From NCBI GenBank assembly GCA_007570785.1, contig ML664199.1, positions 23,333,907 to 23,397,906 on the forward strand: 64,000 nucleotides of DNA. Reading direction: 5' to 3'. Position 1 is the first letter of the stretch, and each line of letters starts with the position of its first letter. Below the pieces are notes generated by a model. That model had not been told where the DNA came from. It was given only the letters and a program-made list of their open reading frames with translations, and did no database searches. The position numbers were made by a program, and so were the translations under genes. This DNA is from Antilocapra americana (lineage: Eukaryota > Chordata > Mammalia > Artiodactyla > Antilocapridae). Shown here piece after piece: positions 9,720 to 21,019 of this stretch.

Positions 9720-10990
9720 CAGAGCTGAGTTCTTAATCTTCTCTCCCAAACTTGCTTGTCCTTCCTCAATAAATGGCAATGCCATGTTTCTAGTTGCTCA
9801 TATTCAAAACAATGGAGTCATCTTTGCTTCTTTTTTTTATCTCCCATATCCAATCCACCAGCAAATCTGGTAGGCCCCACTTTGAAATATATCCAAAGCT
9901 GACCACCTCTTTTGACTTCTGCTGTTAATAACCTGTTCCAGACTGTAACTTCTCTTGCCTAGATTGAATTATCGCTACCCCAAACTCTCTTTACATCTTT
10001 GTGTTCCTGCAAGTCTGTTCTCTGAGTAGCCACAGTGGTTCTTTTTAAAACAAATGAAATCATTCACGTGCTCAAAACTATCCAGCAGCTCCCCATCTCA
10101 CTCAGAGTAGAGAACAAAGTCCTTAAAATTAGCAGGTCCACACTCCCTTCCTTTCCTCTCCTCATCCACTACCATTTTTCCCTTCTCATTCAACTCCATG
10201 CTCCCTGACTTCAGCACTCCTCTTCAAAAGCACCAAGTACAATTATAGGCAGCTAATGAGACTAAATGAGTAAATGGTGCTGAGTACTTTTTTTTTCAGC
10301 CACAGTTTCATTGTCTTAGTTAAAACAGGATTATTAAATGGTGATTTTTTTTTTTTTTTTTTAGCAGCTTTAACTGTAACAAGGTGCTCCCCTGGTACTT
10401 CAGTTGGTAAAGAATCTGCCTGCAATGCAGGAGACCTGGGTTCAATCCCTGGGTTGGGAAGATACCCTGGAGAAGGGAATGGCTGCCCACTCCAGTATTC
10501 TGACCTGGAGAATTCCATGGATTGTGTAGTCCATGGGGTTGCAAAGAGTTGGCCATGACTGAGTGCCTTTCACTTTCACTTAAGTATAACAACTGGAATT
10601 GTTGTTATACTTAAACTACTCCAAAGTGTATTTTCTATTAATAAAAATGAATTTTGACCAAAAAAACCCAAGTACCCTCCTGCCTCAGACCCTTTGGCCT
10701 TGGTGTCCCCTCTGCCTTTATTGTTTTTCTAGCTGTATATGTAGCTCACCCCTTGCACCCTTCAGTCTCACTCCACTGTTACTTGATGAAGGCCTTTCTT
10801 GAATGTATATACATCGCTACTCCATGTCTCCCCTCCTTTAAATTTGTCCAGAACACTTACCATGATCTGACTCTTGTTTGTTTGTTTATATTTGGTTTCC
10901 TATACTAGAATATAAGCTTCGTGAGGGCAAAGTTTTGTGTTTCTGTTGAATCCTGCATTTGTAGAACCGTGTCTGCTTCATATTAAACAC
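9720..10990 (+). mobile_element. L2 LINE 3' part, split by a Bov-tA SINE
   Basis: Sequence around 10080-10125 matches the L2 RT C-terminal signature (a cagctccccatctcactcag-type block). The part after 10600 matches the L2 3' end (tagaatataagcttcgtgag, then agtaagtatg). The Bov-tA at 10383-10580 interrupts it. Old and heavily mutated. Confidence 0.6.
10383..10580 (+). mobile_element. Bov-tA SINE
   Basis: tRNA-Glu-derived head with pol III box-like ggttcaatccctgggttggg, followed by the BovA body (cactccagtattctgacctg) and the tail tgactgagtgcctttcac. It lies downstream of a long T-run at 10347-10363. Confidence 0.9.
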
Positions 10991-11085
10991 TTAGTAAGTA
11001 TGGAGCATTCAAAGTATTACTAATAGAACTTTGGTTTTTGAAAGAAAGAATAGCTTTAATTATTAAATGTTTATGATTCTTATAG

Positions 11086-11148
11086 TTCATGTGACATTTC
11101 AGTCTGGTTCATGTGACATTTCAGTCTGTTTCATGTGACATTCAGTTT
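11086..11148. repeat. 22-bp tandem repeat, about 3 copies
   Basis: Unit ttcatgtgacatttcagtct plus two bases, starting at 11086, 11108 and 11130. The first two are nearly identical and the third has a one-base deletion. Confidence 0.9.
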
Positions 11149-11385
11149 ATTATATCAGAATCAAATATATCAGAATCCATCTTTCAGGTTGATTAATAAC
11201 TACTTTGCTTTCAAAACTATTTGAAAACAAAGTAATTCCAGTCACAAAATGACTGTAGAATTTGGACAGTAATCTTAATTGTGATGCTAAGTAATTTATT
11301 AAAGACATAGCTTATTTTACAACTAGACCCTACCACAATTGTTGAGCATATTCCTAGCTAGAAACAATGTCTTTTCACTTATATA

Positions 11386-11598
11386 GGGGCTTCCCTGATA
11401 GCTCAGCTGGAAAAGAATCTACCTGCAATGCAGGAGACCCTGGTTCTATTCCTGGGTCAGGAAGATCCCCTGTGAAGTGCATGGCAACCCACTCCAGTAT
11501 TCTTGCCTGGAGAATCCCCATGGACAGAGGAACCTGGTGGGCTACAGTCCATGGGGTCACAAAAAGTAGGACACAACTGAATGACTAAGCACAGCACA
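11386..11598 (+). mobile_element. Bov-tA SINE
   Basis: Head ggggcttccctgatagctca, body cactccagtattcttgcctg, and tail ending gactaagcacagcacag. Confidence 0.9.
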
Positions 11599-11783
11599 GT
11601 ATCCAGCTAAACCATAAATTTACTGGAATGATTAAAAACTAGTCAATTTTGTCAAAATGAGCAATGTGTAAATGTCATAAAAATTAAAATTCTGAGTTGA
11701 GTGATACTAGGAAATGAGAAGGGAGAGCAAAATAAGACTGGGGGTCAGGATAGTTTGAGAAGCAATAAAGATACCTAACTCAT

Positions 11784-12021
11784 GGATGTGAGGGCCATCT
11801 GGTTGCGACATCTGTCACGCCATTGATCGCCAGGGTTGATTCAGCTGATCTGGCTGGCTAGGTGGGTGTCCCTTTCCTCCCTCACCACTCCATGTGTGTC
11901 CCTCCCGAAGCTGCGCTCTCGGTTGAAGAGGATGACCATCCCCGATAGAGGAGGACCGGTCTTCGGTCAAGGGTATACAAGTAGCTGCGCTCCCCTGCTA
12001 GAACCTCCAAACAAGCTCTCA
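11784..12021 (+). pseudogene. RN7SK: 7SK snRNA retropseudogene, 3'-truncated and tailless
   Basis: 7SK is the pol III RNA that scaffolds HEXIM/P-TEFb inhibition. This copy starts at the 7SK 5' end (ggatgtgagggccatctggt) and runs through recognisable blocks (cattgatcgccagggttgat; ccccgatagaggaggaccgg; tcttcggtcaagggtataca) to ...acaagctctcaag, then stops, lacking roughly the last 90 nt of the RNA. It carries scattered substitutions. A 15-bp direct repeat aagatacctaactca flanks it (11768-11782 and 12021-12035; the last base of the copy is shared). There is no poly(A) tail and no pol III terminator, so it is very unlikely to be expressed. Confidence 0.93.
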
Positions 12022-12035
12022 AGATACCTAACTCA

Positions 12036-12475
12036 CTAATATTTCTGAGTTATGATTTCAAAATGACATACTTTTATTATACAACTATAAAAATCATAAA
12101 CATATACTTTAGTAGAACTTACCAGAAAAAATCTAAAGGCATAATTTCTTTCCTGTTCAAAATATGAACCCAGGATATCTCCAGAGAGTGGCTTATAGAT
12201 GATGAACTTTTTTTAAATACAGAATCCTATAATTTTGTATTAACTTGCACTTATCAGCTTAAACACTGTTAGGGTAGCTAAATGGATATTTTAAATTAAA
12301 CAACCAACTTGTTCTGCAGGTTTTTTCCTGTCTAAATGGAAGTAAGATCCTGCTATAGTTGTATTCAGAGTATTTCCAAAGGTTTTTTATTTTTCAGGTG
12401 CTATTTATTGATCATAAATTTTATTTTATAATTTTAAAAAACTGGCAGCTTACTCCTTCTTTTTCTCAAAATGTG
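12036..12475. other. Intergenic, nothing recognised
   Basis: AT-rich sequence without recognised genes or repeats. Confidence 0.5.
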
Positions 12476-13625
12476 GTTATACTTTCATCTGTTCTTCTAT
12501 CACCCCACTTCCAGTTTTGAGGAACAAAGGACCTCTTGCCTTTGTAAGTTCTTCTTCTATAGCAGGTCCCTCCTTTTCTCTCCCGTCTTGTTTCTGTATC
12601 CTCTTGTAACATTTAGTGCTTTTCCTGTATAAGCACAGTAGATGTTTTCTCTCTCCTAAAAGAGCAAGGATAAACACTTTTCCTACCGCTGTCATGCTCC
12701 CTCCCTTCACGTCCAGCTATATGAAGTGCCTTCAGACTGTTTCCTCACTTCCCAGTCATTCTTTAGCCTGTCAGGTTTTCTCTTTTCTCCTCCTGTTTTC
12801 CTAGGATATTCTGGGAAGTAAGCAGACATCCTCCCTTGTCAAATCTAGTGTCTTCTTAGCAGCCCTCGCTCTGCCTGACCTATTCATAACCTGTCCTCTT
12901 GATACTCCCTCCTAGAGTACTCCTGGGGTTGACTTTTCTTCCAGGACCTGGATCCCAGCACTCGGTTGGTGCTATTTTTACCCCTGGTTAAGCTCATGAG
13001 TGCCCAGAAGAAAGCTTCAGCTTTCTCTCAAAAACTGGCTGCTCCTGTCACATTCTCGACTTTCATTAATGGCATTACCATGTACCCTGCCACTGAAGAT
13101 ATTTAATAGAAACCTCGGAATCATATTTTATTCTTTTTTGTCCTCATACTGAAAGAGTTATCAAGTCTTTTTGGATCTGCCTTCTAAAAAACTCTCTTGT
13201 ATTTGTCCCTGCTTCACTCCTGCTGCATCCTTAGTTTAGGCCTTCATTCTTCTTCCCTCACAAGAATCGTTTCCATATTGCTCCAGTTAAAAAAAGAATT
13301 CCCCATACTTCCAATCCAGGGTTATGTAGTTAGCATTCCTTGAAAAACAAACAGAAAAACCTCTCTCAGGTCCCTAGGCCTCCATGCCTTTAACATGTTA
13401 CCCACTCTACCTCTGCTCTTCACAACCACAGCAAATGGCCTTTGCAAGCTGTGTGATGTTTAGTCCTGCCTCCCTATCTGAGGCACAGCTTTGCTCATGT
13501 CCCCATTGCAGACCTCCTCACGCTGAATTATACACTTACATAGTTGATCTCCTTCACCTTTGGGACTCCATCGCTTAGCACAATCCCTAGTTGGTGCTAA
13601 ATAAATGGTAGTATTAAGAGAGGGA
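12476..13625 (+). mobile_element. Probable L2-type LINE remnant
   Basis: C/T-rich + strand with L2-3'-end-like organisation, closing with gcacaatccctagttggtgc and taaataaatggta near 13578-13608. Strongly diverged; the family is inferred from the tail only. Confidence 0.4.
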
Positions 13626-15747
13626 AAGAGTGAAATTGACATAGATGTGATTATAAAAAATGTGAACAAGTATATGATTTTTAAAAAGAAAGGTATTTAA
13701 TCTGGTAGGGAAAGCAGTGATTACCAGGCTTGTGAAATACTTTACCCTCTGCCTCCTATAGTGTCAAGAGTATTAGGTAGAAATTTTATGGTTCTTATGA
13801 CTGAACTTACTCCTCTCTGCTCTGTGTGGCAGGTTTAATCTTACCTTTGGTGCATTCCCTCAGCACCTTCCCCTTGCACAGAAACTCCAGTATTCATGTA
13901 ACCAATAACATTTTTGAATGTCTAACGTGCAAAGCATCATGTTAGGGGCTAGAAATGACAGAGGTGAATGAGACAACAGACTTTCTCTCAAAGATGTCAG
14001 TCGTTTTCTTTTGAGGGATAACATACAGTAAAGTGCGTAAAGTAGGCTAATTTTAAATTTACAGCTTGATGAATTTTTACATATGTAAATAATCATTTCT
14101 ACATCGCCAGAAGTTTCCTTCCTGCCCCTTACCAGGAAGGAACCTCAAAACCACTATCTGATTTCTGTCATCAGAACCTACTCTCTAGTTGGCCTTCAAC
14201 ACTAGTAGCTGGGCTTCCCTACTCAAAGTCTTAGTGAACAACAAACAGCTGGGTTATTTCTAACCTAGTGCTTCAGAAAAACAAACTATCCTGTCCATGT
14301 TAAGAGAGACTTAGAATTGGTGATTCAGGGTGCCTAGTAGCCCCAAATAATTTCTTCTATCATAAATTCATTTATTGAGGGATTTTAAAAAATTACTGTG
14401 TGGTGTTAAATAACAGAAATGGAAAGAGTAATTTTCAGTCAGGACATCTGGGTTTGAGTCTTCAGCTCTGCCACTTGTAAGTTATATAATATTTTGCAGA
14501 TTGTACTTCCTATGGGCCTATCTCTTCAGATATAAAACACACATGGTTCGCAGCCTCTTATCTCACAAGGTGTGTTGTATTAAGTAAACTAATGCATAAG
14601 AAGCACTGTAAACTGTATAGTGCAAATCAGATATCGTTAGTAAACCAACACATGCATATACCCTGTGGCCCTGATAATCACCAATCCAGACACTTGGAGT
14701 TCACAAGAGTGACAAATCACTGTGGCTTAGATTCTTTAGTAAGAACCCTGAGATGACTTTCTCTTTAGAATGGCTAGCTGTTGCCCAGGCCAGGTCTGGA
14801 GGACTTTGATTTGGCCGTATCCTTTCTAGAACATTTCCTATTGTATATACTGACGATAAGGTCAATTAATGACTTCCAGTTCTCAAATTCTAACTCTTAA
14901 TTTCTTTGCCAAAACTGACTACGAGTTGCGAGTATTATGACTATATTCCTAAAAAGGAGTCTCATCATAGTTAATGAAGAGGCCACTGAAAGATTTCTGA
15001 TCTGTTTTGCTTCCAGAGATGGAGTATATGCTTTTTGCATTGCATGTAACAGAAAATTTCATGCTTTTTACATTATAAGCCCAGATGTGGGCAGCGAATC
15101 AGAGATAAATATATGAGTTGTCTTGTCTAGTTTTATGCCTTTGTCTAAGATTCAGTCAAATTAATATTTTAATTAATACATCTTAGCAGAGTTTAAAGTA
15201 CAGTGAGTAAAGTCAAGTCTCCATAGTAATCATGTCCCCACTACCTTCACTAATAAAACACAGGTACAAAACAATTATTTCTTCTAAATATTTTTTCTAT
15301 TCTAAATGTCTATAGTTTTAGAAAGAAAAAAACCTGCTAGTAATTATATATTTAAAGGGAGTAGCATTTATACTCTTTATTCTTATATGTCTTATTTCTA
15401 CAACTTCAGTTTACTATTGGACTTCAGAAATTTAAAGAATAACCAAAAAATCATTAAACACCTATTTGTGAACAGTAATAAACAGCAATTAGTGCAAAAT
15501 GTTGGTGCTTCAGTAAATCAAGTTCTCAGGAATATGGGCAGATCAATAAAATAAAAATTTTTGTTAAAGGTAGCAAACATTCATCTTGCTTATTTTCTTA
15601 AACTTTAATCAAACATTATAGCTTTGCATAAAATGTAGTGAAAAATAAGTTGGAGTGTCTGAGGATCTATTTCTGAAATTCTGTCTCAGGAGACTTCGTT
15701 GGTGACACACTTAATTCTATTGGGTAATTAGATAAAAATACTGATCA
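13626..15747. other. Intergenic with old repeat fragments
   Basis: About 14015-14200 resembles an antisense L1M 3' UTR (gataacatacagtaaagtgc). About 14410-14560 resembles a MIR (catctgggtttgagtcttca, then cacttgtaagtta). The rest is unassigned. Confidence 0.4.
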
Positions 15748-15890
15748 CTGATCCCTGGATTGGGATGATCCCCTGGAGAAGGAGATAGCAACCCACTCCA
15801 GTATTTGTGCCTGGAGAATTCCATGGACAGAGTAGCCTGACAGGTACAGTCCATGGGGTAGCAAAAGTCAGACACAACTGAGCACGTGGT
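15748..15890 (+). mobile_element. Bov-tA SINE, 5'-truncated
   Basis: BovA body from tgatccctggattgggatga through cccactccagtatttgtgcc to agtcagacacaactgagcac. The tRNA-like head is missing. Confidence 0.85.
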
Positions 15891-17836
15891 GCACAGACAG
15901 CTTTAAGATGAGACAGAAAGGAAAACACCAAGTTTTTGGGTACTGGATATTCTTAAATGCATGGTTCAAACCAGATGAATCCTTTTCTAGATGACTTCCA
16001 TTTTAAGAGTGTACTTAAAAATACTGTTAACTATGATGAATCCCAGTCCCCTCAGAATGTTACTGTTCTATTTTTTTAAGTGTTCTAAATATTTGTATAT
16101 GCTTCTTAATGACTAATGAATTTGGAAGCACTGAAAAAATGATTTTTAAAAGTTCTCAGTGTTTAATTATTTAATGTTAAGTCTGATACTTAAAAAATGA
16201 AATCATTTTTAAAATGTCAAAATGAAAAAAAAATGTCAAAATGTCTTTTGTACAGAATATTTTATTACCTTTGTAATATCTTGTATACAGTGATTTTTTT
16301 CTGGATAATATAATAAATGGAAAAAATTTTAAAGCCATTACATTTGAGATTTTCTTATATTTATAGCATACGCCTTACAGAAGAAGGCAGTTTTGGTTGC
16401 TTAGAAACATTAGACATTTTTATGGAATGCTATAGCTGAATATATTTGCATATGTAACTGTCCTTTAAAATGATAATTCTGTATAGTACCAAAATGCCTT
16501 TTTAAAAGATTTTCATTTTCTGCCTTCCTAACTTATTTGCTCCCTGTGTCTCTCCCTTCTTGAACAATTCAGAACAAAAATCATTTGCTTATTCTGTGCA
16601 AGATAAGAGTTACATCTGCCACAGGGAGAAAAGGTGCTGGCCCAGTGTGGGATTACAGTGTGGAGCTTAGGAACATTTGAGGGTAGGAGGGAGGGGAATC
16701 TCAGTGATCTTGAATAAGGATGTGGCAATAGAAGATTGGTTATTTATCAAGAGGAATAATCTATTTAGCAAAATGTTTAGGCTAATGGGAGCCAGATTTC
16801 TGTCAGAAAGGAGCTGCAAATATGGAAGAGGAGAAAACTAGAAGGTTGGAATTGGAAGCAATGGAAGCTCATAGTCTGTGCAGGTGGATGTATAGGTGTA
16901 TGTGCACATGCATGCCACGAGAGGGCTGGGGAGCAGCAGTGCCGCAGCAGCAATGGGCACACCTAGCGCCTAGGTCTTTGTTCCATCATTTTCCATGAAA
17001 AGGAACCAGTTCTTCTTAGAGAAATGGCCATTTCAGGGCTGCAGATGAAATACAAGATAAGCCTGGAATGTCTTTGTATTAGAAAGTAAGAACATGCTTT
17101 AGGAATGATGGGGATATGTCAGAAGGACAAAGGAGTCAGCTTGAAGGGGTATCCACTGGCCAAGTCAACACTTAGAAATAGATGTCAGTAACAAATTACA
17201 AACCATCAAATAAAATAGGAAGCCATGAATCCCCGAGAAGAATGTGGATTCAGTGTAATGCCAACCAGTAAATGTAACAGGAATGGTGGAATTAGAAAAT
17301 CATTTGACAATCATTGGTTCAGGTGAAAGTCTTCAATAAGTGCTAAAACAAGTGAATGAAAAGTTTGATGGTCTCCCTACAAGATGCTCATTAAAGGGGA
17401 AAAAAAAGGTTAACTAAAAAGTTGGAGGAGCTTGGCACATATCACCTTCATTAACTGATCAAAGCCCAGTCACCAGTAACTGCAGGTATCAAATCATGTG
17501 ACATCTGAGAAGATATAAGACAGTAATCTCCCATTTGTGGGTATTCTAGGGAGAAACTAGAAGAAGGTTGGAGTTGGAAGTACTGGTATAAGCTCAGTTT
17601 TCAGTATGAGTTTTCAGTTTGCTTCAGGCAAGCCCAAATGAGGAATAGTCAACAAAATAGCCTGAAATCCTCAAAAACGTTAAATGAAAATCAAGGAAAG
17701 ACAAATTGTATCAGATTGGTAAAGATTAAAGAAATGTAATTAAATGCAGAGTATCATTCCTGACTATGAAGGACATAGTTGGGACAGCTGGTGAAACTTG
17801 AGCCGGGTGTGTGGATTAATTTATAGTAGTATCAGT
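15891..17836. other. Intergenic, nothing recognised
   Basis: AT-rich to mixed sequence. No gene, RNA or clear repeat recognised. Confidence 0.45.
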
Positions 17837-18080
17837 GGGACTTCCCTGGTGGTCCAGTGGCTGAGACTCCCATGCTCCCAAAGCAGAGGCCTGGGTTCAA
17901 TCCCTTGTCAGGGAGCTAGATCCCCCATGCCACAACTAAGAGTTTGCATGCCACAACTAAAGATCTCACATCTTGGAACTATAGATCTCACCTGTGGCAA
18001 CTAAAAAGATACTGCATGCTGCAACGAAGACCCAGTGCAGGCAAATAAATAAATATATAAATAATAAAAGTTAAAAAAAA
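17837..18080 (+). mobile_element. CHR-type (tRNA-Glu) SINE
   Basis: Begins gggacttccctggtggtcca with ggttcaatcccttgtcaggg, then a body with repeated catgccacaactaa words, and an A-rich tail (aaataaataaatatataaat). Confidence 0.85.
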
Positions 18081-19095
18081 CCAGTAATATTAGTGTTAAT
18101 TTCCTGATTTTGATAGTTACATTGTGATGAAGTAGAAGAATGTCCTTGTTTGTTGGAATTTGTCCTTATTTGTAGGAATTACACACCTAGTTTATTTGAG
18201 GTGATACATTTCAGGAAAAAACAGTCTTTGTACTTTTCTTACAAGTTTGAAATTATTTCAAAATGAAAAAATTGAAAATATAAAATGTATTTTCTCTATA
18301 ATAAAGGCTATCATTAAAAAAAACAACTCAGGAAAGCTTAATCAAAGTTCATTTTCTTATATGGAGTTAAAAATGAAAGAACAGAACCCCATAAGAAAAG
18401 ATTTAAATAAGATGCTTTTTATAGAAATAGAAATTTAACTTCTAAATTGATTTCACATAATATGTAAATGAAACCACTTATCTTACTTGGGAAATTTTTC
18501 ATTTTACCAATTTTTTTTTTTTCACTTTTCCAGCTATTTAGTGTTTTTCTTAAATGAAACAAGACTGTATTTGGGACAAAGAGATACTTAAAGTACAAAG
18601 GGCCCTTTCTCTTAAGTGTTACTAAAAAAACAAAAACCAAACATATAAACAAGTTATAGGAGAAGATCACAAAACTAATTTAAAAATACTTTTATATAGG
18701 CAAAAAACTATATTGCACTCTTATTACTTAATGTTTTCAGTTCTAATTAAACAAAGACCTACATTAATTTTCAACAACCTGTCTCATGAATAGTTGGAAT
18801 AAGTATATACAGCTAATGTTTCCTTTTGAAATTTTATATAATCCCAGTATAGTAAGTCTAATAAGTCTTCTAATAATTGCTAAGGAGATTCTTAATTCTT
18901 CCATTTGCAGATCTATTAAATTCAAAGAAGAAACCTACAAAAGACTTTCTTAAATTATTTAAACCTCTCATAGCAAAATTTCCCTAGAAACTGAGAAATA
19001 TTCACACAAAAGTTTTTACATTTTTACCACAAGTTTATTTCTATTATCCCTTTCTCATTCTCTGGCATTGAGAACAATGAAAAAGTTATTTGCTG
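18081..19095. other. Intergenic, AT-rich
   Basis: No gene or repeat recognised. Confidence 0.45.
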
Positions 19096-19290
19096 TTACC
19101 AGGTGGCTCAGTGGTAAAGAATCTGCCTGCCAAGCAGGGGACCTGGGTTCGATCCTTGGGTTGTGAAGATTCCCCTGAAGAAGGGATAGGCTACCCATTC
19201 CAGTATTCTGGCCTGGAGAATTCCATGGACAGTCCATGGGGTCGCAAAGAGTCGGACATGACTGAGTGACTTTCACTTTCATTCACATAT
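19096..19290 (+). mobile_element. Bov-tA SINE
   Basis: Head with ggtggctcagtggtaaagaa, box-B-like gggttcgatccttgggttgt, and tail gacatgactgagtgactttc. Confidence 0.9.
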
Positions 19291-19382
19291 GAAATTCTTT
19301 CATGTCAGTTAAAGCATTTTCCTGATTCCTAAGGTTAATGATATAACTTAGTATCTCTGAAGCATGTTTTTCTGTTTATTTG

Positions 19383-19657
19383 TCTTTGTTGCTATGAGTG
19401 ATCTTTCTCCAGTTGCGGTGAGCAGGGGCTACTACTCTTCATTGCAGTGCATGGGCTTCTCATAGCGGTGGCATCTCTTGTTGCAGAGCACAAGTTCTAG
19501 GTCTTGGGCTTCAGTAGTTGTGGCTCACAGGCTCAGCAGTTGTGGCATATGGGCTAGTTGTTCTGTGACATATGGGATCTTCCCAGACCAGGTGTTGAAC
19601 CCACGTCCCCTGCTTTGGCAAGAGGATGCTCATCCACTGTACCACCAGGGTAGTTCT
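19383..19657 (-). mobile_element. CHR-type SINE, antisense
   Basis: Reverse complement of the CHR pattern; the + strand ends with actgtaccaccagggtagtt, the inverse of the SINE 5' end. Confidence 0.8.
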
Positions 19658-20980
19658 AAAGTATGTTTAATGTAGATGGGAAACTGAGTAATCCAAAATA
19701 TCCAAGTCACATGTGTTCCAAAATAAGTTCAGGAAGTTGAATCATGGTGATGGAAATTGCACTTATATCTGAAATTTTAATGAGACTCTTTTCTGAAACT
19801 TTTCTCTTAATGATTCATCCATTTTCTTTAGGTTGTGATTATTTAATGATTTTCCTTTTCAGAGTACCAATTGATGACTAACTAATTAAATAGTAATCAT
19901 ATGAGCTCACATGAAATTTACTTAGGCTATTTTTTTGTAAGCTTGATTTGGTCTCTAAATTCCAAAAGTCAGTTCTCATGGTTATATGCATTAAAAATGA
20001 CATTCTAGGTGCCTCCTTCATGTAGCAGGTGCTCAATAATAAGGTTTTTTAGAAAGGACCCTTGAGACCAGGAAACTTCAGTCCTAGTCCCAGATATGGG
20101 ACTTTAGATGAATTTTAGATAAATCAGTTAACTTCTATTCTTTGGTTTTCATATTTATAAAGTCGAGATGATAATACTCTATCTATACCTGATGAAGATG
20201 TTTGCAATTAGATAATATATTGAAGCACTCTGGAATAATATCAGCTTACCTTTGTTTAGCAAGTCAGTTTTTCAGAATCTTATCCCTGGGATTAAAGTCA
20301 TTGAAGGCACTTGTGTCTCCTCATTTAAGAGTCTCTTACCATGGTATGCCTCAGTTCCTAAGGTGTTACTTCCTCCCCACTGCCCCCCCCACCCAGGAAA
20401 CATACTGACAATTCTAGATTGTCAGAAGAGTAACTTGGAGTCATTAATATTTTGACAAATCATACCAAAACAGTACTTCCATTGGTAATAGCTTGCTTGA
20501 AACTTACTGGGAAAAATATGAATGATGTCAGATTTTCATTTGATATCCTAGAATATTATAAGGATACTGTGCTGCATAAATCTAGTGGTAACTTTTATCA
20601 AGATCATTTAAAAAGTTTAAAACATGATTTTAACTATCTTATGGGGGGAAATTTTACTGAAAGAAATTAGAGCTTCTTAGATTATCAGAGAATGTATCCT
20701 GTTTTTATAACTCTCTAAATGAATGGTTTCATTATTCATAATTTGGCTTGTTGGGGGTTGGAGAAAAATCATAAGACATCCTTAGAATAATTCAACACAA
20801 ATTATACACATGGATAGATCCTGAGATGTTACAACAAATTAAAAAATACATAGATCAACATGATCCAAATGATTTCCAAGACACCGTTATGGTGGGAAAA
20901 AACAGCCATTTTACAGTGTATGCTGGATGGACGTCCATGCTGAGCTGGAAAAGTCTATTCTTTGTTTCCAAATCTGAAAG
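19658..20980. other. Intergenic to PUS10 3' UTR
   Basis: The sequence adjoining 20980 must include the PUS10 3' UTR (- strand), but I could not identify its polyadenylation signal with confidence. About 20060-20230 resembles a MIR. Confidence 0.45.
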
Positions 20981-21019
20981 CTAGTCATCGAGAGCAGGGG
21001 GCCAATCAACATCTACAGA
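20981..21019 (-). CDS. PUS10: PUS10 last coding exon (stop)
   Basis: Reads [12 protein letters not shown] and TAG (20981-20983). Acceptor ttctag lies at 21020-21025. Starts in phase 0 after the Glu codon that closes the preceding exon. Confidence 0.96.
   Translation of the reverse strand, partial: SVDVDWPPALDD

Noticed and set aside
10383..10580. tRNA gene suggested by box-B-like sequence
   Set aside because: It is the tRNA-derived head of a Bov-tA SINE; no cloverleaf is preserved.
11784..12021. Functional 7SK RNA gene
   Set aside because: The 3' end with the terminator is missing, substitutions are present and target-site duplications flank it.
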